From the NCBI GenBank assembly GCA_017577365.1, contig PKRJ01000003.1, positions 1 to 64,000 of the forward strand: 64,000 nt of DNA. Direction: 5' to 3'. The notes under the pieces were generated by a model. It did no database searches. It was given only the letters and a program-made list of their open reading frames with translations, and had not been told where the DNA came from. A program made the position numbers and the translations under genes. The stretch is from Gammaproteobacteria bacterium (GTDB taxonomy: Bacteria; Pseudomonadota; Gammaproteobacteria; Steroidobacterales; Rariloculaceae). Below are positions 53,010-61,576 of this stretch, in pieces (positions within the stretch are counted from its first letter, which is position 1; every line of letters starts with the position of its first letter).

Positions 53010-53759
53010 CTACGCGGCCGAGATCCAGAGCGGCACTTCGGTCCAGGCGTTCGCGAGCTTCGCATCGAGCGCACGATAGTCCGGCTCGAAGCGCCCGACC
53101 ATTCGCCAGAAGCGTCGCGAATGGTTCAGCGAAAACAGATGGCAGAGCTCGTGTATCAGCAAGTAGCGAACGACCGGACGCTCGAGAAAGAGCGCGCTCG
53201 CGTTGATGCTGATGTTGCCGTGCCCCGAGCAGCTGCCCCAGCGCGTGCGCTGAAGACGAACCTGGACGGCCTTGGGCAATCGTCCGATCGCCTCGGCTTC
53301 ACGCCAGACCCACGGCTTCAAGTGCGCCCTCGCCTCGTCGAGCAGCCACGCGCGTAGCACCGCTCGCGCGTCGCGATGATCCGCGTGGACGGTCTCGACG
53401 TGCAGCTCGTTGCCGACGACGCGGCTTCGCGCCCGCCCCGTTGCCGATTTTCGATACCGCACGTGCACCTCGAGGTCGATCGCCCGGAGCCGAATCCGCG
53501 ACGGCAAGAGCTCGCGGTCGCCGAGATAGCGGGTTCGCACGTGCTGGCGCGCGCGATCGATCCAGTCGCGATGCTCCTCGACGAACGCCTGCACCTCGCG
53601 CGGCCGCGTCCCGACGGGCACGACGAGCTCGAGCGTGTGCGGCGGAACGAGCTGCAGGAAGAGCCGCCGGGCGCGCCGGCTTTCGCGCATCACGAGCTCG
53701 GCCGAAGCGACGAGCGTCGGCTGTCGCTGGTCGTCCAACAGGCGAAGTTGCTGCGGCAT
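53010..53759 (-). CDS. YgjP-like zinc metallopeptidase (DUF45)
   Basis: A 249-residue cytoplasmic protein of the YgjP/DUF45 family. The zinc site is HELCH (His203, Glu204, His207) with a third His at 213 in SLNHSRRFW. It is preceded by the family hallmark RTRWGSCSGHGNISINASAL. Related proteins are SprT-like proteases or associate with restriction systems, but this gene stands alone here. It converges with DUF2333 across a 19-base gap. Confidence 0.88.
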   Translation of the reverse strand: MPQQLRLLDDQRQPTLVASAELVMRESRRARRLFLQLVPPHTLELVVPVGTRPREVQAFVEEHRDWIDRARQHVRTRYLGDRELLPSRIRLRAIDLEVHVRYRKSATGRARSRVVGNELHVETVHADHRDARAVLRAWLLDEARAHLKPWVWREAEAIGRLPKAVQVRLQRTRWGSCSGHGNISINASALFLERPVVRYLLIHELCHLFSLNHSRRFWRMVGRFEPDYRALDAKLANAWTEVPLWISAA

Positions 53760-53831
53760 TCTTGGTGTTCGTCGAGTGAGCCGCTCCTATAATAGCCGGC
53801 CGCCGATCAGCGGCGCTTATCCCGATTCGTC

Positions 53832-53924
53832 ATGAGAACCGCGTTCATTCGCCTCGATAGGGGCGACTACCGATACTCCGCGCCGGACGAGCGGCGTCCG
53901 GCCGGCCGCGAGCTTGCCCCATGA
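53832..53924 (+). CDS. Candidate 30-residue ORF coupled to tatD
   Basis: A short frame encoding 30 mostly charged residues (beginning MRTAFIRLDRGDYRY) ends in an ATGA overlap with the tatD start codon at 53921. Such overlaps usually mean translational coupling, so it may be a real small protein or leader. No good ribosome-binding site precedes it, and I do not recognise the peptide. Confidence 0.3.
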   Translation: MRTAFIRLDRGDYRYSAPDERRPAGRELAP

Positions 53925-54733
53925 CGCCGTTGATCGATATCGGGGTGAACCTCGCGCACGACAGCTTCGACGCGGACCGCGACGAAGTGATCTTGCGCGC
54001 GGCCGAGGTCGGTGTGACGCGCATGATCATCACCGGCACGAGCGTCACGGCGAGCGCCCGCGCCGCCGAGCTCGCGTCGTCGCGGCCCGGGCTTTACGCG
54101 ACAGCCGGCATTCATCCGCATCATGCGTCGGAGCTCCACGAGCATTCGATCGATGCGCTCGAGTCGCTCGCCGCGCAACCCCGCGTCGTCGCGATCGGCG
54201 AATGCGGGCTCGACTTCTTTCGAAACTTCTCGCCGCCCGATGCGCAGGAGCGCGCGTTCGCGGCGCAGCTCGAGCTCGCCGCGAAGGTCGAGCTGCCGGT
54301 TTTCCTGCATCAGCGCGACGCCCACGAGCGCTTCACCGAGATCGTCGCGGCGTATCGCGACAGACTCGTCGGCGGCGTCGCGCACTGCTTCACCGGCGGG
54401 CCCGAGGAGCTCGAGGCCTATCTCGATCTCGGCCTCTATATCGGTGTGACCGGGTGGGTCTGCGACGAGAGGCGCGGTGCGGCGCTTCGCGAAGCCCTTC
54501 CGCACATCCCGCTCGACCGTTTGCTGATCGAAACGGACGCGCCCTACTTGCTGCCGCGGGACCTCGAGCCGAAGCCCCGCAGCCGACGCAACGAGCCCGC
54601 GTTTCTCCCGCACGTGCTCGAGCACGTCGCGAAGGGACTCGGCGTGAGCGCGGAGGAAGCGGCCCGCGCGTCGACGGCGAACGCCGAGACGCTGTTTCGG
54701 CTTCCGCCCGAGGAATCGTTGCTCTCGGTCTGA
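53921..54733 (+). CDS. tatD: TatD-family metal-dependent DNase
   Basis: A 270-residue TIM-barrel hydrolase. The metal ligands and family motifs are present: DIGVNLAHDSFD at the start (where many relatives have DxH), TAGIHPHHA, IGECGLDFF, VFLHQRDAHERF, VAHCFTGG and LIETDAPYL. TatD acts on damaged DNA and has been linked to oxidative stress. The first motif reads D-I-G-V-N, the TatD-subfamily form. The ATG lies within the stop of a short upstream frame. Confidence 0.9.
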   Translation: MTPLIDIGVNLAHDSFDADRDEVILRAAEVGVTRMIITGTSVTASARAAELASSRPGLYATAGIHPHHASELHEHSIDALESLAAQPRVVAIGECGLDFFRNFSPPDAQERAFAAQLELAAKVELPVFLHQRDAHERFTEIVAAYRDRLVGGVAHCFTGGPEELEAYLDLGLYIGVTGWVCDERRGAALREALPHIPLDRLLIETDAPYLLPRDLEPKPRSRRNEPAFLPHVLEHVAKGLGVSAEEAARASTANAETLFRLPPEESLLSV

Positions 54734-54745
54734 AAAGCGCGCAGC

Positions 54746-55318
54746 TCAGCGCCCGCGCGGCGCCAACGATTCGATCGACGCCTTGATCTCGGCCCAATAC
54801 GGCCAGAAGTCGGCCTTTATGCGCTCGATCTCCGCCCGGTCGGGCTTGCGGTAATGCTCGACGAACTCGTTGGCGAGCAGCACCTCTTTCGGGCGTCCCT
54901 TGCTGAAGTTCGCGAGCGGTGAGAACACCACGTGGCCGTGCACCGGAATATCGCGGACGAGGCGGCGGATCGCGGCGATGCGATCGTAGAGCGCATGCTG
55001 CGGATTCGGGAACGTGAACCTGCGGTTCTTCGTCATGACCGTCCACTCGTCCATCCGGTCGCTGCCGAAGATCATCCCCTCGAAATGCTTCGTGTCGACG
55101 ACGACGATGCCGTATGCCGTCAGCAGCAGATGCTCGATCTCGATCTGGCCGCCCATGCCGTTCGGCACGAGCACACGATGCTCGGCGTCGAGCGCGACCG
55201 CGCGCACTGCGGCGCCGAGATCCATGCGCCGCCGCCTGCGCACGAGCACGAACAGCACGCCGGCGAGCACGGCGCAAAGCACCAGAGCCGAAACGACGTA
55301 CCAATAGTTATAGATCAC
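54746..55318 (-). CDS. NERD-domain membrane protein
   Basis: A 190-residue protein with one N-terminal transmembrane segment (about 6-27) followed by basic residues and a NERD (nuclease-related) domain: LPNGMGGQIEIEHLLL-like (here VPNGMGGQIEIEHLLLT), YGIVVVDTKHFEGMIFGS, and a later VFSPLANFSKGRP. The conserved acidic and Lys residues of the domain (DTKHFEG) are present. The start codon is GTG at 55318. It lies 34 bases after thrC, and the gap is strikingly A-rich on this strand. Function unknown, and DNA processing is a guess from the domain name. Confidence 0.82.
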   Translation of the reverse strand: MIYNYWYVVSALVLCAVLAGVLFVLVRRRRRMDLGAAVRAVALDAEHRVLVPNGMGGQIEIEHLLLTAYGIVVVDTKHFEGMIFGSDRMDEWTVMTKNRRFTFPNPQHALYDRIAAIRRLVRDIPVHGHVVFSPLANFSKGRPKEVLLANEFVEHYRKPDRAEIERIKADFWPYWAEIKASIESLAPRGR

Positions 55319-55360
55319 TTTATATTTTTATTCTTTCTTATTGTTTCTTAATCTATTTCC
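55319..55360. other. AT-rich segment between thrC and the NERD gene
   Basis: This 42-base stretch is almost all A and T (A/purine-rich on the minus strand), in contrast to the GC-rich surroundings. It covers the end of thrC and the start region of the NERD gene. A-rich leaders can raise translation by S1 binding, and it could also be a recombination scar. No clear -10/-35 pair is evident. Confidence 0.5.
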
Positions 55361-56663
55361 ACCGGTCGAGCTCGGCCGCCAGCGCGCCGAGCTCGGGCGC
55401 GATCGGCGTCGCCGAGGTCTCGCGCTCGAGCAGCTCGGCGAGCGCAGGCGGCACCTCGACGCGCCGTCCGACGATCGGCTCGACGATCGTGTCGAACTTC
55501 GCCGGGTGGGCGGTCGCGCAGACGATCCACGGTAACGATCGGCGCGCCTCGGGCAGATGGTCGTAGACCCAGAATCCGGTTGCGGTATGCGGGCACCAGA
55601 TCTCGCCGTACCGGCGTGCGTCCTTCGCGATCTGCTCGCGGATCTGCTCGTCCTCGACGGGATACGCCTCGACGGCCGCGCGAAGCTCGGCGAAATCCGG
55701 TATGAGATGCCGCAGGCGCTCCATGTTGCTCGGATTGCCGACGTCCATCGCGGACGCGAGCGTTTGCACGCTCGGGCGCGGCTGCCAGTTCCCGGTGGCG
55801 AGGAAATCCGGGATCGTGCGGTTCGCGTTGACCGCGAGGACGACCTCGCGGATCGGCATGCCGATGGCTTTCGCCCACAGGCAAGCCAGGCCGTTGCCGA
55901 GGTTTCCCGTCGGCACGATCGAGCCGACGGTCGTGCCGTGCCGCCGGTGATGCCACAACGACGCGGCCGCGTGATACGCGACCTGCGGCAACAGCCGCCC
56001 GAGGTTGATGCTGTTCGCGGCGGTGAGCCGGTGGCGGCGGTTGAGCTCCGCATCCACGAAGGCCGCTTTCACCATCGCCTGGCAGTCGTCGAAGCTCCCC
56101 GCGACCTCGAACGCCCGGACGTTTCCGCCCCAGCACGTGAGCTGGTGCTGCTGGCGCGGCGAGACCTGCCCTTTCGGGTAGAGCACCGCCACGCGAATCC
56201 CGCGCCGACCGTGAAACGCGGCCGCGACCGCGCCGCCGGTATCGCCGGACGTCGCGACGAGGATCGTCAGCGGTCCCTTACGCTCGTCCGGGACGAGCGG
56301 CAACGCGCGCTCCATCAGCGCGGCGAGAAAGCGCGCGCCGACGTCCTTGAACGCGGCCGTCGGCCCGTGAAAGAGCTCGAGCACGGCGAGCTTGCCGGCG
56401 CCGCCGTCGAGCGGCTTGAGCGGCACGGGGAAATCGAGCGCATCCTTCGCGATGGCTTCGAGCTCGGCCTCGAGCGGCGAGCCCGCGAAGAACGGCGCGA
56501 GCACCTCGGCGGCGATTTCCGCGAGGCTTTCGCCGCGCACGTCGCTCGGCTCGATGCGCGGCAGCGCATCGGGCACGTACAGGCCCCCGTCCGGCGCGAG
56601 CCCGCGCATCACGGCATCGATCAGACCGACGGCCTCGCCGCCTCGTGTGCTGAAGAACCGCAT
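55353..56663 (-). CDS. thrC: Threonine synthase
   Basis: Converts O-phosphohomoserine to threonine using PLP. The 436-residue product has the cofactor lysine Lys106 in GPTAAFKDVGARF, VATSGDTGGAVAAAFHGRRG, and PTGNLGNGLACLWAKAIGMP further on. The N terminus, MRFFSTRGG, is typical. It starts six bases after the thrA stop, so the two form an operon. The homoserine kinase gene thrB, usually between them, is absent. Confidence 0.96.
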   Translation of the reverse strand: MRFFSTRGGEAVGLIDAVMRGLAPDGGLYVPDALPRIEPSDVRGESLAEIAAEVLAPFFAGSPLEAELEAIAKDALDFPVPLKPLDGGAGKLAVLELFHGPTAAFKDVGARFLAALMERALPLVPDERKGPLTILVATSGDTGGAVAAAFHGRRGIRVAVLYPKGQVSPRQQHQLTCWGGNVRAFEVAGSFDDCQAMVKAAFVDAELNRRHRLTAANSINLGRLLPQVAYHAAASLWHHRRHGTTVGSIVPTGNLGNGLACLWAKAIGMPIREVVLAVNANRTIPDFLATGNWQPRPSVQTLASAMDVGNPSNMERLRHLIPDFAELRAAVEAYPVEDEQIREQIAKDARRYGEIWCPHTATGFWVYDHLPEARRSLPWIVCATAHPAKFDTIVEPIVGRRVEVPPALAELLERETSATPIAPELGALAAELDRWK

Positions 56664-56669
56664 CGCCGC

Positions 56670-59144
56670 TCAATCCTGATTGCCGCTCAGCATGCTACAC
56701 AAGCGGAGAAGGTCCGCGAATATTCCGCCCGCCGTGACGTCCGGTCCCGCGCCGGGGCCGCGGACGATCAGCGGATTGTTGCAATAGCGCTTGGTGACGA
56801 ACTGCACGATGTTGTCCGTGAGGGCGATGTTCGCGAAAGGATGGTCCTTCGCGAAGCTTTCGAGCCGCACGCGCGCCTTGCCCTTCTTCACGTCGACCTC
56901 GGCGACGTAGCGCAACACCGTCCCGGCACGCGCCGCCTTCTCGACGCGCTCGGCCATCGGCGCATCGAAATCCGATAGCCGGTCGAGAAACTCCTCGACC
57001 GAAGCATCGGCGAGCGCCGGCGGCACGAGGCTCTCGACCTCGAGGTCGTCGATCTCGAGCGCAAGCCCGGCCTCGCGCGCGAGAATCACCGCCTTGCGCG
57101 CGACGTCCATGCCCGAAAGGTCATCGCGCGGATCGGGCTCGGTATAACCGCGCGCCCGGGCGTCGCGGACGATCTCGGAGAACGGGCGGCTCCCGTCGAA
57201 GACGTTGAACAGATAAGCCAGCGTGCCGGAGAAGATGCCGCTGATGTTCTCGATCTCGTCCCCCGTCTCGACGAGATCCTTCAGCGTCTGGATGACCGGC
57301 AATCCCGCACCGACCGTAGCCTCGTAGAGGAAATGCCGGTTCGTGCCGCGGGTCAGCCGCTTCAGCTCCTCGTAGTACGACATCGGCCCGCTATGCGCGC
57401 GCTTGTTCGGCGTGATCACGTGAATGCCGCGCGCGAGCCAGTCGCGGTAGAGGTTCGCGACGTCCTGGCTCGCCGTGCAGTCGATGAGGACGCTGTGCGG
57501 CAGATAGTCCGTGCGGACGTGCTCGACGAAGGCGTCGAGGCTCATCGGCGAGCCTTGCTCGAGACGCGCGCGCCAGTCGCCGAGGTCGATGCGCGGCTCG
57601 CCGAGCACCATGCGCCGCGAGCCGCCGATCGCGCGAACGCGGATATCGAGATTGAACTTCTCGCGCAATCGCGGCGCCGCGGCCGCGAGCTGATCGAGCA
57701 ACGCGCCGCCGACCAGCCCCGGACCGATGACGCCGACCGACACGGTCTTCGCGGACAGGTAGAAGCTGCTGTGCACCGCGCGCAGCGCCCGCGTCATGTC
57801 CTTCGCCGAGATCACGGCCGAGATGTTCCGCTCGCTCGCGCCCTGCGCGATCGCGATGACGTTGATGCCCGCGTTGCCGAGCGTGCGGAAGAACCGCCCC
57901 GCCGTGCCCGGCACGCCTGCCATGCCGTCGCCGACGACCGCGAGGATGCCGCAGTCGCGCGTGACGCCGACGCGCTGCACTTGTCCCTGCTCGAGCTCGA
58001 CCCGGAACGCGCGCTCGACGACCCTTCGCACGGCGTCCGCGGACGCCTCGGGAACGGCGAAGCAGATCGAATGCTCCGAGCTGCCCTGAGAGATCAGCAT
58101 CACGGAGACGCCGGCCTCGCGCAGCGCGCCGAAAAGCCGGTCCGCGGTGCCGGGCACCCCGATCATTCCGGCGCCCTCGAGGTTGATCAGCGCGACGCCG
58201 TCGATCCCGCTGATCCCCTTCACGACGCCGGCGTGCTCGTCGGAGCGCGCCGCGATCAGCGTGCCGGGGTACTCCGGGTTGAACGTGTTCTTGATCCGAA
58301 TCGGGATCTTGTGCGCGACCGCGGGCGCCATCGTTTGCGGATGGATCACCTTCGCGCCGAAATACGCGAGCTCCATCGCCTCGTTGTACGAGATGCGCGG
58401 AATCACGGTCGCTTCCGGAACGCGGCGCGGATCGCCGCTCATGACGCCGTCGACATCGGTCCAGATGTTGACCTCGGCCGCGCCGAGCAGCGCGCCGAAG
58501 ATCGACGCCGAGTAGTCGCTGCCGTTTCGGCCGAGCGTCGCCGGAAGACCGTCGCGATCGGACGCGATGTAGCCGGTGATGACGGCGATGCCGTCGAAGT
58601 CCGAAGGAATGATGCCCGCGAGACGCCGCCGCGCCTCGTCCCAGACGACGATCGGGCCCATCTCGCCTTGCTCGATCACGAGCACTCCGCGAGCGTCGAC
58701 GAAAACGACCGGCCGCGAGACGTCCGGCCGGCCTTTCAGCGTCGCCGTGAGGAGCCTCGCGGACCAGACCTCGCCGAACCCGCTGACGAGCGCGCGGCTG
58801 CGCGGCGACGCGGCGCGCACGAGCGAGAGCGCCTTGAGAACGGCCTCGATGTCCGCGAGATCCTTGCGAAACGCCGCAAGCACCTCTTCCGCGGCCGGCT
58901 CGTCGAGCAAGTCGCGCACGGCGGTTTCATAGCGCGTCGTGAGCTCGCGCAGCGTGTCCTCGACCGGCTCACAGGCGACGGCACGATCGATCAGGCCGAG
59001 CAGCTGATCGGTCATGCCTTTCATCGCGGAGACGACGACGGCGAGCGGTCCGTGTCCGCCTCGAGCGACGATGCCCGCTACCCTCTCGAAGCAGCGCGCA
59101 TCAGCGACGCTCGTGCCTCCGAATTTATGGACGATCCAGGCCAT
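56670..59144 (-). CDS. thrA: Bifunctional aspartokinase / homoserine dehydrogenase
   Basis: Catalyses the first and third steps from aspartate to threonine and methionine. The 824-residue product begins with VHKFGGTSVAD (aspartokinase), continues with GFGEVWSARLL and GRNGSDYSASIFGALL, has paired ACT regulatory domains (about 310-460), and ends with a homoserine dehydrogenase domain (VGVIGPGLVGGALLDQL around residue 465, then NKRAHSGPMSYYEELKRL and DPRDDLSGMDVARKAVILAR). The ACT domains imply threonine feedback control. No Thr/Ile-rich leader peptide is visible upstream. An intrinsic terminator separates it from rpe. Confidence 0.96.
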   Translation of the reverse strand: MAWIVHKFGGTSVADARCFERVAGIVARGGHGPLAVVVSAMKGMTDQLLGLIDRAVACEPVEDTLRELTTRYETAVRDLLDEPAAEEVLAAFRKDLADIEAVLKALSLVRAASPRSRALVSGFGEVWSARLLTATLKGRPDVSRPVVFVDARGVLVIEQGEMGPIVVWDEARRRLAGIIPSDFDGIAVITGYIASDRDGLPATLGRNGSDYSASIFGALLGAAEVNIWTDVDGVMSGDPRRVPEATVIPRISYNEAMELAYFGAKVIHPQTMAPAVAHKIPIRIKNTFNPEYPGTLIAARSDEHAGVVKGISGIDGVALINLEGAGMIGVPGTADRLFGALREAGVSVMLISQGSSEHSICFAVPEASADAVRRVVERAFRVELEQGQVQRVGVTRDCGILAVVGDGMAGVPGTAGRFFRTLGNAGINVIAIAQGASERNISAVISAKDMTRALRAVHSSFYLSAKTVSVGVIGPGLVGGALLDQLAAAAPRLREKFNLDIRVRAIGGSRRMVLGEPRIDLGDWRARLEQGSPMSLDAFVEHVRTDYLPHSVLIDCTASQDVANLYRDWLARGIHVITPNKRAHSGPMSYYEELKRLTRGTNRHFLYEATVGAGLPVIQTLKDLVETGDEIENISGIFSGTLAYLFNVFDGSRPFSEIVRDARARGYTEPDPRDDLSGMDVARKAVILAREAGLALEIDDLEVESLVPPALADASVEEFLDRLSDFDAPMAERVEKAARAGTVLRYVAEVDVKKGKARVRLESFAKDHPFANIALTDNIVQFVTKRYCNNPLIVRGPGAGPDVTAGGIFADLLRLCSMLSGNQD

Positions 59145-59161
59145 CGGAAAAACCTTTACTG

Positions 59162-59185
59162 CAAAAACTACGGCCGGAACGGCCG
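59162..59185 (-). terminator. Intrinsic terminator between rpe and thrA
   Basis: On the minus strand a 6-bp stem (CGGCCG, 3-base loop, CGGCCG) is followed by TAGTTTTTGC. It is the clearest factor-independent terminator in the window. It most likely ends the rpe transcript, though it could act as an attenuator for thrA, whose ATG lies only 18 bases further on. Confidence 0.85.
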
Positions 59186-59240
59186 CTTGGACTTGGCGCC
59201 GCGAGGATAACAGAACGGCCCAGCGAGTGCCGTACGCGGC

Positions 59241-59930
59241 TCAGCTTTTCACCGCGGCGATCTCGCGCCGCATCGCCGCGATCGTGCCGGCATAGTCGCC
59301 GGACGTGAAGATCGCGGAGCCCGCGACGAAGATATCCGCGCCGGCCCGCGCGATCTCTCCGATATTCTCCACCTTGACCCCGCCGTCGACCTCGAGCCGG
59401 ATCGGCAGTCCGGACCGATCGATCGTCTCACGCACGACCTCGATCTTGCGCAACGCCGATTCGATGAACGTCTGCCCGCCGAAGCCCGGATTCACGGACA
59501 TCACGAGAACGAAATCGAGCCGATCGAGGACGTAATCGAGCCAGTAGACGGGCGTTGCCGGATTCAGCACGAGCCCGGCCTTGCAGCCCTGCTCGCGAAT
59601 CAATGCGAGCGTTCGATCGACGTGCTCCGTCGCTTCCGGATGGATGCTGATCATCGACGCGCCTGCGGCGGCGAAGTCGGGAATGATCCGGTCGACGGGC
59701 TTGACCATCAGGTGCACGTCGATCGGCGCGTCGATGCCGTAGCGGCGCAGCGCCTCGCAAACGAGCGGCCCGATCGTCAGATTGGGGACGTAATGGTTGT
59801 CCATCACGTCGAAATGGATCAAGTCCGCGCCGGCGTCCAGCACGGCCGTGACCTCCTCGCCGAGGCGTGCGAAATCGGCCGACAGTATCGACGGAGCGAT
59901 CAAAGGACGGGGCGAACGGAGAAGTTCCAT
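59241..59930 (-). CDS. rpe: Ribulose-phosphate 3-epimerase
   Basis: Interconverts ribulose 5-phosphate and xylulose 5-phosphate in the pentose phosphate pathway. The 229-residue TIM barrel has IAPSILSADFARLGEE, LIHFDVMDNHYVPNLTIGP, DVHLMVKPVD, VMSVNPGFGGQTFI and EVDGGVKVENI. I start it at the ATG of MELLRSPRP (59930). The longer frame adds a basic leader. The catalytic Asp residues lie in FDVMDNH and EVDGG. Confidence 0.96.
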   Translation of the reverse strand: MELLRSPRPLIAPSILSADFARLGEEVTAVLDAGADLIHFDVMDNHYVPNLTIGPLVCEALRRYGIDAPIDVHLMVKPVDRIIPDFAAAGASMISIHPEATEHVDRTLALIREQGCKAGLVLNPATPVYWLDYVLDRLDFVLVMSVNPGFGGQTFIESALRKIEVVRETIDRSGLPIRLEVDGGVKVENIGEIARAGADIFVAGSAIFTSGDYAGTIAAMRREIAAVKS

Positions 59931-60010
59931 GATCGTCTTGGCCTTTCGTTCCGGGAGGCGTACGGCCTCGCGCCCTGGCACACGCGTGGAGTCGAGGCGT
60001 GAAAATTATT

Positions 60011-61426
60011 TCACGATCCCTCTTCCGCCTCACCTCGCGCCGCTCCCCGGCGCGGCTCCGGGCGCCGCGCCGCGGCCCGGCCCGACTCGAGCCTGAAGGT
60101 CACAGGCAGGACCGCGACGATCACGAGCGCGAGCGGCCAAAGGGCGTGCGCATATCCCGCGCCGCCGCCCGCCGAGGCGGCGAGCGCCCCGATCGCGGCG
60201 GATCCGAGCAGTTGTCCGATGCCGAGGCTCAACGTCAAGACGCCCTGCCCGGCGCCGCGCCGCGCGTCGCCGACCTCGGCGAGCACGACGTAGCGAAGCG
60301 GCGCGCCGAGTAATGCCGAAAGCCCGAGGCCGACGAGCATCCCGGCCGCATAGAACTCGACGAGCCCGAGCGGCCCGCGTCCGAGCAACGCGAGTCCCGC
60401 GGCGGTCGCGACGAGGCCGGCCTGAATGACCGGGCGCGGACCGATCCGGTCCAGGAACCAGCCGGCCGCGGGCGCGCCGGCGATCAGCGTGAGCACTAGC
60501 GGCAGCAGCATCAGGCTCGCCGACGCGGGATCGACGCCGAAGGCACCGACCGCGAGCGCGGGCACGAAGACCATGCCGGCCTCCACAGCGCCCGTCGCGA
60601 GCCCGATGGCGCCGACGGCGCGCAACCGGCGGTTCGCGAAGAACTCCGGGGGCACGATGGGATGCGCCGCGCGCCGCTCGGCCGCAATGAGCAACGGCAC
60701 GGCCGCCGCGGCGATCAGCATGCACGGCCACACCGCGGGCGCGCCGAGCGAGCGAGGAAAGCTCGATGCATCGACGGCGTTGATCCCGATCGCGGCCGCA
60801 GCGAGCAGCACCGAGAGCGTGAATGCGCCTCCGGCGTCGAAGCCGCCGGGCCGCTCTCGACGCGCCGCATCGTCCGGCAAAACGACGACGCTCGCGGCGA
60901 TGACGGCCGCGGCGATGGGCAGATTGATCAGAAAGAGCCACGGCCACCCGAAGCGCAGCAGCAGCCCGCCGAGCAGCGGCCCGAGCAGGAACGCGACGCC
61001 GAACACCGCGCCGATCAACCCGAGCGCCCGCCCCCGGCGCTCGTGCGGAACGGCGTCCGCGACCACCGCGCTCGCGACGGGAAAAATCCCGCCGGCCCCG
61101 AACGCCTGCACCGCGCGCCCCGCGAGCAGCATGCCGAAAGACGGTGCCGCGGCGACCAGCGCCGAGCCGGCCGCGAACGTGGCGACGCTCAACATGTACA
61201 GTCGCCGCCGCCCATAGCGGTCGGAGCATGCGGCGAGCAACGGCGCACCGATCAGATTGAAGAGAACGTAGATCGAGAACACCCACGACAACGGGCGCTC
61301 GCCGACGCCGAACTCGGCTTGCACCGCGGGCAGTGCAGGCCCGACGATCGCGATATCGAGCGCCGCCATCAAGACGCCCGCGAACAGCACGCCGAGAATG
61401 GTCGCCTGTCTCGGCACCGCGCTCAT
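60011..61426 (-). CDS. MFS transporter (DHA2/EmrB-like drug exporter)
   Basis: A 471-residue inner-membrane protein with about 14 hydrophobic segments. Typical motifs are FAGVLMAALDIAIVGPALPAV in TM1, motif A SDRYGRRRLYM between TM2 and TM3, and LLGPLLGGLLLRFGWPWLFL, the antiporter-type region in TM5. DHA2 members export drugs, dyes or metabolites. The last 25 residues are a charged tail. A small hairpin (61443-61459) precedes the ribosome-binding site. No efflux partner (EmrA type) is adjacent. Confidence 0.87.
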   Translation of the reverse strand: MSAVPRQATILGVLFAGVLMAALDIAIVGPALPAVQAEFGVGERPLSWVFSIYVLFNLIGAPLLAACSDRYGRRRLYMLSVATFAAGSALVAAAPSFGMLLAGRAVQAFGAGGIFPVASAVVADAVPHERRGRALGLIGAVFGVAFLLGPLLGGLLLRFGWPWLFLINLPIAAAVIAASVVVLPDDAARRERPGGFDAGGAFTLSVLLAAAAIGINAVDASSFPRSLGAPAVWPCMLIAAAAVPLLIAAERRAAHPIVPPEFFANRRLRAVGAIGLATGAVEAGMVFVPALAVGAFGVDPASASLMLLPLVLTLIAGAPAAGWFLDRIGPRPVIQAGLVATAAGLALLGRGPLGLVEFYAAGMLVGLGLSALLGAPLRYVVLAEVGDARRGAGQGVLTLSLGIGQLLGSAAIGALAASAGGGAGYAHALWPLALVIVAVLPVTFRLESGRAAARRPEPRRGAARGEAEEGS

Positions 61427-61442
61427 CGGCGTCGTCCCGCGC

Positions 61443-61459
61443 CGGGGGTAACGCCCCCG
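61443..61459 (-). promoter_or_regulatory. Leader hairpin before the MFS gene
   Basis: A 6-bp stem (CGGGGG / CCCCCG) with a 5-base loop lies 17 bases before the ATG at 61426. A TATACT -10 is at 61515-61510 on the minus strand, so the hairpin would sit in the transcript leader. Confidence 0.35.
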
Positions 61460-61509
61460 AAGGCACGGATTCGGGATTTCGAACGGTATCGCTCCATGTG
61501 AAGGGGCGG

Positions 61510-61515
61510 AGTATA
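61510..61515 (-). promoter_or_regulatory. Putative -10 box for the MFS gene
   Basis: TATACT on the minus strand, 84 bases before the MFS ATG. It lies in the gap after rlmI, which is transcribed in the same direction. Confidence 0.35.
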
Positions 61516-61576
61516 CGTGCTGCCGCGAAGTTCGGCTCCTCGCGGATGCCGAAGTCGGCAGGCCCGGCGGCGCGCG

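Noticed and set aside
59145..59240. Threonine attenuator with leader peptide before thrA
   Set aside because: A hairpin with a U-run is present, but no short ORF rich in Thr or Ile codons precedes it. An rpe terminator explains it more simply.
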